This document shows positions 39,401-45,500 of a stretch of DNA of 64,000 nucleotides, piece by piece (the first letter of the stretch is position 1; each line of letters starts with the position of its first letter). Source of the stretch: Cyclobacteriaceae bacterium (GTDB lineage: Bacteria; Bacteroidota; Bacteroidia; Cytophagales; Cyclobacteriaceae). The DNA lies in NCBI GenBank assembly GCA_020436165.1, contig JAGQYI010000087.1, forward strand, positions 32,781 to 96,780. The letters run 5' to 3'. The notes under the pieces are model-generated. The model searched no databases. It saw nothing but the letters and a program-made list of their open reading frames with translations, and was not told the origin of the DNA. The translations under genes and the position numbers were made by a program.

Positions 39401-40453
39401 ACCTTGTCAGGTGGCAGTGCTGCCAGTTATATAGATGGGCCAATGCGTAGAACAGGTACTGGCGATTTCACCTTCCCGGTCGGAGATGGGTTGATTTTTG
39501 CAAGAATTGGTACCGAGTCAATACCTGGTACAAACAGCTTTACAGCTCAATATTTTGATGCTGCAGCACCTAACCCAGGGAACGTTTCACAAGGTGGTGA
39601 TGGTGGCCCTCTTAACCATGTAAGTGGTGCGGAATATTGGGATTTGACTCGAAATTCCGGATCGGATGATCCTTTGGTTCGTTTGTACTGGGAAGATGGT
39701 GTTAGAAGCGATATAACGGATTTATCAGGAGGCGACCTTGTAGTTGCTCATTATACAGGAGGTAACTGGGAAAGCGAAGGGCAAGGTGTTATTACCGGCA
39801 CTACGGCAACAGGTACTGTTCGCTCATCAAGTACGCTTACTTCTTTAAGCCCAATTACATTTGGTTCAGCCTTTAATGCAAATGCATTGCCTATAGAACT
39901 AATAAGTTTTACGGGTGAAGTAGTTGAACGCACTGTTGAACTCAAATGGGTAACAGCTTCTGAAACAAACAATGATTATTATACTTTGCTTCGCTCTAAG
40001 GATGGTAAGGATTTTGAGGAATTTGCTACCATTACAGGAGCCGGAACTGTTACTAAAACAACAGAATATTCATTTTCGGATGAAAGACCATTTTATGGTT
40101 TATCCTACTACAAGTTGCGTCAAACTGATCTGAACGGATCAACTCGCGATATTGGTATTATTTCTATTCAATTTGAAAATAGTCCGGGTTCTATCCAGGC
40201 AAGTGTTTATCCTAACCCAATGGGAGACTCTCCTGTTTCTGTTGGTTTATCAGGATTGAATGCAAATGAAACAATTACCGTTAGAATTGTTGATACCTAC
40301 GGCAGGGAGCAGTATTTGAGTAAGCAAACTGCAGATGATAGGGGATATATGGACCTTGAAATCAAAGAATCTGGAAATTGGGATTCAGGAATCTATGTAA
40401 TAAGTATTTACTCTGAAAAAGGTTCTGTACAAACCAAAGTAATGAAAAGGTAA
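27491..40453 (+). CDS. Giant repetitive T9SS type A surface protein, probable adhesin
   Basis: 4320 residues in one unbroken frame, with signal peptide MKKLFLLGLGIVFSLPIIAQ. Almost all of it is short beta-strand repeats of the form GNW..NxGxF...GTVxFDG..NQxI...FxNLxFSGxGTKTLxGNxxVxGDL. Five 'W...NW' modules (second Trp at residues 40, 1300, 2436, 3208, 3650) divide it into blocks. A conserved A[RQ]YY module (Ala at 1177, 2293, 3078, 3522) closes each of the first four blocks. The end carries ALPIELISFTGE, FPVGDG and a type A sorting domain (VYPNPMGDSPVSV, IYVISIYSEKGSVQTKVMKR). The composition is rich in Asn, Gly, Thr and Ser, poor in Cys and acidic. It is expected to be secreted by T9SS and displayed on the surface. 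Adhesion is inferred from architecture. Confidence 0.92.
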   Translation: MKKLFLLGLGIVFSLPIIAQNTYTSNNATPGADFNNAANWTGTGTPDFTNGLDEFIIRDGDDYAASSNLSIKSLTIGQGGSGGAVTLPAGTATLDLAGNLIFNASSALSANDNQINVGGNWTVNTGAGFSSTGTVVFDAALVQTISTNATFNNLTFSGGGVITTGGNVTVNGDWLITNNTTFSTGDSHTLAGNLTVDDGSVYKATDGILTLNGSLDQDLVIGTNATFDRLYFNPGAAINYNITGNIVANDLSLVYPNATLNGSGDHSFQGLRQEGTCNFDGSITFTGGSVYDGNDNTFTLGTADIIISGNVGFSDGDDDITIGGNLTVDGNYLVLHEGSVTGSGGAFQINSGNILYLRGADIFPTGFASVVFEDNTAMANYDLRADQTIRGNISYGRLALGAASGTDTGSYIKTVDGPLDINGYLDLNNGITLNLLTYNHTLEGNLYNETNSSINQASGTFTFDAPDANQTMYDKGSGTYTFSTLSFTNTAPTAVRTKNIDATNISVSNFSLTNTGGSASNYLIVDIDDNIMVGFGSYTVGANVELRTSGASEFNSMMAFFSESINSQSTILFDGTTQSLPGITYGNVEIRGNGNKNATANMTVLGDFSRVGETPVFVDGGFSHSVAGNWEMGTAYTNNMTGTMNFNGANQNISASDFNNLTFSGSGTKTLLGDLNVGRDVTGAGNGNLTINSGVTVNAGIYSIDMLGGHWINSGTGVFSQSTGAVFFSSTQNSQNVTSNPNNVFGDFYIQNGASRFVTAQTDIIVGRDFDLAQNLGDFNLQGHTLYVGRNFNNRTGTSLTYTLPGATIHFNGNVDQDIRNYIGGTYPNLSFSGLGEKTFLDNGMNIDGNVTITTTTLDGANLAHTVAGNWINNGSFQHTRSVTFDGANQNISSSTFHDAIFSGTGTKTLTGNITLDGDLQIDDGVTLDVSASNYKISVEENWTNTGTGIFNPRSGTVELTGGYTQLYTGASGFPSAGKQFFNILVNTSTSRTDLYGDLIVEGNLTINPSAYLRVGVYDMFVAGDFTNSGTFDFNNNSGSLTFNGASGTHTIDPGGAGFRNTFIDASGAIYQLQSELSFIAGTNNTPVLTVANGTLDLNGNEVLFPTNYTLFLDITGGVLEVDEGASLRLGRDSRITNSGGVFKIVGTASNPAVVNSLDPDVGDYFAYTQTGGSIQAQYYSISNTTSNGFDIQGGSIDAVNNFSNGVFSNGAGTAFITLDLAFSGTISDVIFNSGPTYNVSAPTDFGGALVADFQDALGALAGEANDNDAFDQISWSYSGTGIYWDGGGDGVSWNDGTNWSTDAVPTSTDVVFLDHTNVGGAYTVDILSVDAVSLKLILDAGGSDDITLTVKNGRILDVGELLTIIDGTLTQENTSEIKLAGDFSNSGTYVSGNNTFTLDGSSGIYNFNPNSDPFYNLVIDASGAQYNLNNNITINNDILISNGSFNVIGNKRITILGDWATNGGSFDPGTGEVRFSGTSGTQTIYGGLFYDLNLRDAASKQLTSNATVLDDITFDSGFTSTLDGQNFVLKVGDDWVNNRDATAFSQSGSGAVIFDGGGQLITGSASTTFNTVFFSGTGTKEIQTSALVNGDMNILSGIGRVEINPGVTVTGTGTGTLNQTGGQLRLEDTNNFPSGFGTINLSAGEVFYYADIDQSIYVTTYFDLRIGRPTGGFSPTKTLLGDITVNDDIIYNDTEVILAADNFTIDLEDAISLPTGGTQIDWGTPGGTGTLNHFGNYWAVDPDITGFNNLVLAGSGNKIMQANLAITGDVTINDGVNLYMNGSSMSGLGTETFTMLGSSRVITGDILDPLPAFPDAFGTYDLSTSSRVTLDGNGDQIIYSTPVYGRLDIYSDNNATLDGNIDVDGDFYMNDNATLIDGGFNMNLAGDIIDIRDYSPTLGTTIRLNGGDQILRNGDATTIDYLDFANLILGGSGTKTLTDGQDYYRIAGDFTVGSGTTVDLSRDFEFSGSNFTNNGTLNHTANTLNFNGTGPQIINPGANHSFQTTRFENAGTKTITGNGLNIDGGQLEFFSNATVNFRTLTHHLAITSVNDDNTETLITSSANVVYDRLGGQTIIKNRVWNNITFSGSGTKYVIGQLTGNDITIDNGVTLSMSNDNGATVGGFVVRGNWDNSGIFTDYTSTVAFESPDGNAKAIFNNTSQFYNVTFNQSQTSSRIYTLLSDQTFQEDLTIGSGATLDLNGFDLTLGNNDTGNPDAEYHLISSGATLTIGPGSTLYFDATDNGSDDTSDTDPTLDVYGTLNIVGSSGSLARIDRSAGNYRIDVNILSGGTVNARYYEISTVADDGFDIQSGATVAASGASNNFSDGTWSGISTSGSGNYVYLNFEADATGLSDISNVTFNHSGAPVQGVHFNVRRSAGATGAITFAGTVNGLLAGEYYEDDSGAGVTTPGLIIWPPLTQTTWTGAVSSDWSVAGNWTGGVPSNSIEAIIGLQANNPIIDATSGDGQAKAVTITDGILTIDSGNDLVCIGDIIIGQGTSSGVLAVGDPTSDIFVGGGLTIGNNAVYIPGDGTITFNASGGVVTILPNSATMYGLSFTGAATYLISGSSIDINGPVTITNGIVEFSSNNYNAYLANDLLNNGGSFNNLISGTVALDGTNQTIKDVTFDNLTIGGTLTKTCQGTITVDGDLLVNSTIDAGSSTLLLNGDVTISASGTFDDGNGIHTFDGQYWTGTGAYSGNGTIVFNRTGDQYINASKFNNLDIGGTNTKYLYGDTDISGDLTLRSSIASIRLGTSLFDNTSGTGTFTTEAGVSVYVLGSNNYPSGFGTYAPDSTSLARYEGTIDQTIRGVQYGRLYLLNSTTKTLGGNIDVNGDLDFNTSTLDVSSNNYEIRLAGEWDNNDGGSFIARNGQVILDGSVAGYQNIRADITGTKDFYDLRIDKSAGAARYLANGVDVTIQNDLIVQNGDFSNYYSNRNLKVGNNINCIGGVIETAGIYEMTKSSGTGFLTSNGSVFRDLKINVGGTIILQDNLVVSNLFDVTAGTFNANGKAVELGDYLDVINIAGTYVAGAGGSLKLGPSSSLTVTSTGTIELVGTSGSPVTVTRRTNNTYNFSVQGTIKARYYLFEYMGANGIKVENGATIDATNNFSDGTFTNGYSGGTLLNIENNQDLTGNPGRIENVVFPANPGGGASNVSKLIAGSGTVEFYDAVGSFAGSSFENDPGDLIIWTGTETLTWTAGAGTSDWFTAGNWESSLGGNKVPTPTDLVIIDNTPVIQPIITADGTAVTRAEAKTLTIDFGSVLTINTSTDDAFADLEVSGDIAIDGILIANGAADRLQINGGWTRGSSGSFTPSTCKVDFGDSGGIDVINNGASPFYKLTIESGSFQLGSNTFVNNDVNISSGATLDLGASNYTLYVSGSFANSGTFTSQQGLLSMTSSVSGAKTISTGGSPLYNLSINSTTLASYSLLGNLSVKNGFFIYRSSLDLNGHTFNMGDGSGSDILLINGSNAILTIGANSTLSMGNNSTIQLQSGKLQVVGTDDANKATVKSQSGKYGFVVAGGQLDARYYTISNLNATGLYIKNGATLDATNNLSNGSFSNGTAGGRYLLLENNLASDITINSVAFNSGPAVNAKRLTGTNNYIFNDATGVLAGSGFEEDNPANGDSDGRIRWVYTSLNTWDGSTSADWNDPTNWSLNAVPLATNDVLIPSGMPNDPILNSLPVANAKDLTIQSGATLEFDGTPATTSLSLTGSFSNAGSFTHTSGLLYVDGNWTNTGTYSAVSSATTRVTLTAPTGTFTIETGGDAFCSLYIDSDNGGDGDAVFQTVDAITANCDLSVTDGTLQVTDPTHTVTLNNTSGSHIFDISSDGNYVHGDGTVILADNGTGISLSLNSSLYNLTTSGSNVTISSDVDIENDLILGANTSASTHTISLIGDFTNTGVFSSNTSTIAFIGAATQTISSAGGVSFYNLIINNTSSTVPQILLNNQTTITGTLTLTDGVISSSVTNYLHLSGGTLSGGSAASYIDGPMRRTGTGDFTFPVGDGLIFARIGTESIPGTNSFTAQYFDAAAPNPGNVSQGGDGGPLNHVSGAEYWDLTRNSGSDDPLVRLYWEDGVRSDITDLSGGDLVVAHYTGGNWESEGQGVITGTTATGTVRSSSTLTSLSPITFGSAFNANALPIELISFTGEVVERTVELKWVTASETNNDYYTLLRSKDGKDFEEFATITGAGTVTKTTEYSFSDERPFYGLSYYKLRQTDLNGSTRDIGIISIQFENSPGSIQASVYPNPMGDSPVSVGLSGLNANETITVRIVDTYGREQYLSKQTADDRGYMDLEIKESGNWDSGIYVISIYSEKGSVQTKVMKR
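31016..38440 (+). repeat. Four copies of the A[RQ]YY-to-NW junction module inside the giant gene
   Basis: Protein-level repeat units at nt 31019-31390, 34367-34798, 36722-37114 and 38054-38440. Each runs from A[RQ]YY through [DN]NFS[ND]G[TVS]F/W, a strand pair and a DD/ED-rich turn to W-x13-14-NW. Ala-to-Trp distances are 123, 143, 130 and 128 residues. DNA identity between copies is low on inspection, so these are old duplications and not recent ones. Confidence 0.8.
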
Positions 40454-40464
40454 CGTAATGTGGG

Positions 40465-40493
40465 TAGGCTAGTTTAAACTTTAAACTAGCCTA
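40465..40493. terminator. Bidirectional hairpin between the giant gene and the sigma-54 activator gene
   Basis: Perfect 12-bp inverted repeat TAGGCTAGTTTA / TAAACTAGCCTA with a 5-nt loop. There is no long U-run on either side, so it is a weaker terminator than the others. It contains the TAG stop of the minus-strand gene (40486-40488). Confidence 0.7.
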
Positions 40494-41646
40494 TATGCCC
40501 ATATTTCTCTACATCTGTTTTACTTATTTCCTTTTCTCCCAATATAACCAACCTTTCCACTACGTTTCGTAATTCTCTTATGTTGCCTGTCCAATTGTGT
40601 TTTTGCAACAACAGAATGGCATCGCTGGACATTGTTTTTACGGGAGCCCCATACTCATCTGCTATTTGTTGAAGGAAATATTCAACCAATAAAGGGATAT
40701 CATCTTTTCGGTCATTCAACCCCGGCACATCAATAATTATTACACTTAGTCGATGGTATAAGTCCTCGCGAAAATTTCCTTTGCTGATTTCTTCCTTTAA
40801 GTTTTTGTTGGTAGCTGCTATTACGCGAACATTTACTTTAATTTCTTTATCTCCACCTACTCGTGTAATTACGTTTTCTTGCAAAGCTCTTAATACTTTA
40901 GCTTGAGCTGATAGGCTCATATCTCCAATCTCATCAAGAAATAGTGTTCCATCGTGAGCCTGCTCAAATTTTCCAATTCGCTGTTTTACGGCAGATGTAA
41001 AAGATCCTTTCTCATGGCCAAATAGTTCACTTTCGATAAGTTCTGATGGTATAGCGGCACAGTTTACTTCTACAAGTGCTTTGTTATTGCGTGAGCTATT
41101 GGAATGGAGCGCTTTTGCTACCAATTCTTTTCCGGAACCGTTTGGCCCAGTGATAAGCACTCTGGCTTCCGAAGGAGCAACTTTATCAATGGTTTCCAAA
41201 ACAGTATTAATCGATTTTGATTGGCCCACAATGGTCGAAGATTTAGAAACCTTTCTTTTTAGCACTTTGGTTTCTTTAACCAACCCTTCTCTTTCTACTG
41301 CATTTCTAACAGCCAATAATACCCTATTGAGATCAGGTGGTTTTTCTATGAAATCAAAGGCTCCTTTTTTGGTTGCTTCAACTGCGGTATCAATGGTTCC
41401 ATGAGCGGAAATCATAATAAAAGGAGTTTCTATTTCATTTTTTGCAGCTTCTTCCAGTACGGTCATGCCATCAATCTTTGGCATTTTAATATCGCACAAA
41501 ACGGCATCAAACTCTTTTTCTTTCAGTTTTTGCAAACCCTCAGCACCATCAGACGCTTCTTCTACATGATATTTTTCGTCTTCCAAAATCTCTCGCAATG
41601 CAAAACGTATTGCTTTTTCGTCATCAATTATCAAAATAGAAGGCAT
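40486..41646 (-). CDS. Sigma-54 interacting response regulator lacking the DNA-binding domain
   Basis: 386 residues. Receiver domain (1-120) with phospho-acceptor Asp52 (LCDIKMPKIDG) and Lys in FIEKPPD. AAA+ sigma-54 activation domain (about 137-365) with Walker A GPNGSGKE (167-174), Walker B GTLFLDEIGD (233-242) and arginine-finger region FREDLYHRLSV. The sigma-54 contact loop, normally GAFTGA, reads GSFTSA (214-219). The protein stops about 15 residues after the AAA+ lid (NIRELRNVVERLVIL), where NtrC-type proteins of 440-480 residues have a Fis HTH. So it either acts from solution, like FlgR-type activators, or through a partner. The cognate kinase is not adjacent. Confidence 0.92.
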   Translation of the reverse strand: MPSILIIDDEKAIRFALREILEDEKYHVEEASDGAEGLQKLKEKEFDAVLCDIKMPKIDGMTVLEEAAKNEIETPFIMISAHGTIDTAVEATKKGAFDFIEKPPDLNRVLLAVRNAVEREGLVKETKVLKRKVSKSSTIVGQSKSINTVLETIDKVAPSEARVLITGPNGSGKELVAKALHSNSSRNNKALVEVNCAAIPSELIESELFGHEKGSFTSAVKQRIGKFEQAHDGTLFLDEIGDMSLSAQAKVLRALQENVITRVGGDKEIKVNVRVIAATNKNLKEEISKGNFREDLYHRLSVIIIDVPGLNDRKDDIPLLVEYFLQQIADEYGAPVKTMSSDAILLLQKHNWTGNIRELRNVVERLVILGEKEISKTDVEKYGHIG

Positions 41647-41730
41647 AGAAACAGGTTATTTTTTTGGTAAATCTCATTAATAGAAGTTCAAAACACAAGA
41701 TTTTTCTTTTATTACACAATTAAAGAAAAA

Positions 41731-42136
41731 AGCAGACCTGTAAGCCGGGTTCTGTTTTCCGAACTATGTTCGAAACCCTTATCATTTATCTGGCTTTGAC
41801 GTTACCATCAAAGTCTATCGATCTACCCATTCTGCTTTGCACAAAGGCGCTCCAACCGAGCTAATTGGCCTCTACCTGTTGGTAAAGGGCAGAATCTATT
41901 TGATCTTTCAACACGCAAGGTTTACCATGCCATTGGTGTCACCACCAATGCGGTGGGCTCTTACTCCACCTTTTCACCTTTTCCCTGAAAAACCAAGGTT
42001 AATCAGGGTAGTTTGTTTTCTGCGGCACTTTCTGTTGCTGTTTTTCAACAGCACCTTCCTGTTAGGAAGTGCGTTGCTCTATGTTGCCCGGACTTTCCTT
42101 TCCGAAGTTACTTCGGAACGATAAGGCGGTCTGCCA
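41731..42136 (-). ncRNA. rnpB: RNase P RNA (bacterial type A)
   Basis: About 406 nt. It matures the 5' ends of tRNAs. On the minus strand the conserved regions are readable: GGAAAGTCCGGGCAACATAG (CR I/P4 5' side), AGAGCCCACCG, AGAATGGGTAGATC and the 3' end ACAGAACCCGGCTTACAG. The P1 helix forms from GCAGACC at the 5' end and GGTCTGC at the 3' end, followed by TTTTTTC, which would end transcription. A -7 box TACTTTTG sits just upstream. It fills the gap between the response regulator and the 128-residue gene. Confidence 0.95.
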
Positions 42137-42138
42137 TG

Positions 42139-42146
42139 CAAAAGTA
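42139..42146 (-). promoter_or_regulatory. -7 box of the rnpB promoter
   Basis: Minus-strand TACTTTTG, a perfect TAnnTTTG, placed so that transcription would begin at the P1 helix of rnpB. No TTTG was found at the -33 distance. The element lies in the short gap after the stop codon of the upstream gene. Confidence 0.55.
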
Positions 42147-42151
42147 AAGAA

Positions 42152-42538
42152 TTAGAAAATATCTTTTCCGGTATATTTTTTCTCGTAAATATCTCCGAAA
42201 GCAGCGAGCTCATTAAACACCTCCTTTATCAGACTTGGGGTCATGCTATCCTCCAGGTAGGCCTTTATTTCAAGAAAGTCCTTTTCAACTACAAGTTTGC
42301 CAAAAAGAAGATTCTTTTGACGCTCATAAATATCTTCGTCCTTAATAGCTTCTTTGTTGCTTATTTTCGAAGTAAGGCTAATAAATGGAATGCCATTTAT
42401 ATTCTTAAGCTCTGCTAAAACTGTCTGGTGCCGGTGTTGACCTATGGGAACTATTACAGCAGCTTTCGTGTCATCGTATGAAGAGTATTTTGCGCCTATA
42501 GAATCCGCGTATGTTTTAACTATCTCAATGACTTTCAT
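42152..42538 (-). CDS. Hypothetical protein, 128 residues
   Basis: Small soluble alpha/beta protein without signal peptide or transmembrane segment (MKVIEIVKTYADSIGAKYSS, AAVIVPIGQHRHQTVLAEL, FISLTSKISNKEAI). The pattern of helix, strands and long C-terminal helices recalls the YbjN / type III chaperone-like fold, but I cannot confirm membership. It lies 39 bp downstream of the TamB-like gene on the same strand and 15 bp upstream of rnpB, so it is probably cotranscribed with tamB. Confidence 0.65.
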   Translation of the reverse strand: MKVIEIVKTYADSIGAKYSSYDDTKAAVIVPIGQHRHQTVLAELKNINGIPFISLTSKISNKEAIKDEDIYERQKNLLFGKLVVEKDFLEIKAYLEDSMTPSLIKEVFNELAAFGDIYEKKYTGKDIF

Positions 42539-42577
42539 TACCTAAATTTGCCTCAAGATAGTAATTTATACCGAATT

Positions 42578-45500
42578 TTAAGGGGTTTCAAAACTATCTT
42601 CCGGCTTTAGGGCATCATTTTTTTGGTCAGGCGTATCAGAATCGTTGGATTGGGAGTTTTTGTTCTTGGAGAAGAGTTCTTTAATGCTATCAAAACTAGT
42701 TGTATATAGCAAACTAAATCCACCGGTTATCAGGTCCTGATCGGTGCTGGTTGATGATGTTACTTGATCATAATTAGTTCTTTTAAACAACTTAACCCTT
42801 AACCGGCCATCTTGAGAAAGAAGATATTCAACTGTCCAGTCACCTGTAATACTTGCCAATGTAGCCTGCTGATTTTGGTCTGTGAATCCTCCATCTCGAG
42901 TTACGATCAATTTTCCGTCAAGGAAAGAATATGATACCCGCAACTGGAATGTCTGAAGCGCTTCCGCATTTAACTGGCTTAGATCAATATCTATGGTCAG
43001 GTTTTCATCAACCTGGCTAATCCAATAGCTTAACTGGTTGGAAACAAATTCGGAAACGCTGCTTCCTATTGTACTGCCGGCAGTAAACGAATTGGGAGAT
43101 GAGAATTTTCTTAACACTAAAAGACTAAATACCTGTCTGTTCATCTCTTGTTCATCGTTATGAATTTTATTGAGAAAGGCTCTTACCTGTGTATCAATAT
43201 CGGCATTCGTTTTGGGATAATCCTCAATTAAAATATCAAATTTTATTTCGGGAGAAAGCAAGGGGCCATCGAGATCCAGCAATACGTATGAAGGGTATAT
43301 TCTATTAACTTCAGGCATCTTTTGGTATGTACTATCCAAATTGGTCATTAAAGGCGCAAGGTTGGTGTTAACCTTGTAGATGGCCTTTATGTCCATATCG
43401 CCCTGATAGGGATCACCAGACCAAATTATTTTGCTTTTCGGATTGATAGTGAATTCCTTATTCACAATGTTATACATGGTAAAATTGTAGGCACCTTCGG
43501 TGAACTCGTATTCTCCAATAACTGTAAAATCTCCTTTTGTATCAATACCCAGGCTTAAGTTGCCAATGCCTCTACCTCTGATTATATCGCCAGCAGTACG
43601 ATCAAAAATAATTTCTGCGTAAGCATCAGGAGTAATCTCTACATCGAGATTAAAAGTGATACCACTTAGTTGAAAATTGGCAGGCTTTTCATCTTCCGGG
43701 TCATTCAGATTACCTTTTTTGGTAAAGCTGTTAAAAGTGATATAATCTTCTTGTTTTACACCCGCCTCACTGTCAGTTAGTGGAATGAAGAACCGGGTTC
43801 CTTTTTCAGTTCTTGCTCTGGCGGTTATTACAATATTGTCAATGGGGCCGGCTATTGAAAGTTCTCCGGAACCAACAGCTGTTCCATAATACAGGTTATT
43901 GTCTTTAGCCTCTGTGTTAAGTGTAATCAGGTTGGAAAAGGAGGCTTTTAAATCCATCGAAAAGTCTTTGAAATTTTTGTGATTGAACCGGGCGTTTAGT
44001 GTACCTGTCCCAATATCCTTATCGTTTAAATTAATATCTGATAAATTGATTACATCCTTTCCAATACTCCATTTCCCATTAAAATTATAGGTGGCTTTAA
44101 GATAATCGATCGTTAAAGAAGCATCGTTTAGGTTTCCATTGCCGGTGAGAACAGGTGCAAATAGGGGGCCTGTAATAAACATATTTCCCGAAACCGTACC
44201 TTGAATATTGCTAAATAACCCTTTGGTAAAAGGTTCTGCTATTTGCAGGTTGGTTCCAACAAGCTGAGCTTTAAGGTTTAATGCATTGGTATCTCCAAGA
44301 GGTTTGTAGGTTCCTGCAACATCTATTAACCTGGAATTTTGCTTTACAACAAAGAAGCTTATGTCAAATGCTTTCTTTTTACCATTCCACAGACTTTTTC
44401 CTTCAATATCGCCAAAACTGAAACCATCAACCAATAGGCTATCGATTTTCAAATTAGCTTCAATAAGCGGAGTACTGTAAATATTAGAAACCTGAACATT
44501 CCCGTTTAGCGTTCCTTCCAGCTTATTGGGTAATATCGGATTTAGAATGCCAATATTTACGTTTTTTGCATAAACCTTAATAGGTTCATTACTTGTTTTA
44601 CTTATATATCCAACCGCTGATAATTCCTGATTTTGATTATACAACCTGATGTTTGAAAGCTCAACTTTGTCTTTTGTGAAAACAATTTTATTATTTTCCT
44701 GAATATGCCATTTTTCTTCCAGTAACTGTAAGGTAGAAGGTAAAATGGTAAGTATAGTTGTATCTCTTGCAAAGGCGAATCTGCCATGTATGGAATTCTC
44801 ATTTAATTGTTCTTCTTGTTTTAAATGTATTTTGAAATCCAACGTGTCTTTTTTCCATATAGAACTTATTTGTAGATTTTCAAGCTCTGCACCACTTTCC
44901 AATACTTGATCTGATGAGTTGAAACTCATGATAGCTTCAACACCACGTTTTTGCACGTCAGTTGAGGTGTGGAGCTGGAAATGATTTTTGATTAGAAAAT
45001 TATCCTCATACTTAACGGTATCGGCATCCATATTCAGGGCCAACTCCATAGCTGTTCCAGATTGAACATTACCGTTAATATGTGTGTCTTCAGAAAAGTA
45101 TAATTCAGGAACGAAGAGATTTATAAGTGGATTAATATCGTATAGTTTGATATCATAGGTAAAATTGGTTGATGGCGCCTCGTTTTCAACACCTTTGTAA
45201 AACTGAGCAATATCTGTTTCCTGATTGAGCAGGTTGTATTTATACTCTAGCCATAAATTGCGAAGGTCTTTTACTGCTTTTGTAAAATTAAAGTCTCCAT
45301 TCATATCCAGGTCAACTCTGTCTGATTTAAAGGATAAAGACCTATTTGACTCTGTTCTGTCCGAAACTATTCTTATATCATTTACATACAACTCCTGATC
45401 GTTGTTGTAAGCATACAAATTTGAAATATGAGCACTACCCACAATACTATCCAAGGCTATCCCTTTCACATCAATTTCAATGTTGCCCGAAATTCCGGCC

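Noticed and set aside
27491..40453. CRISPR array or DNA tandem repeat
   Set aside because: The repeats are clear at protein level only. DNA copies differ in sequence and spacing, with no direct repeats of constant length.
41837..42124. Open frame of 95 codons on the plus strand
   Set aside because: It lies antisense inside the RNase P RNA gene, whose conserved regions are unmistakable, and its translation has no protein character.
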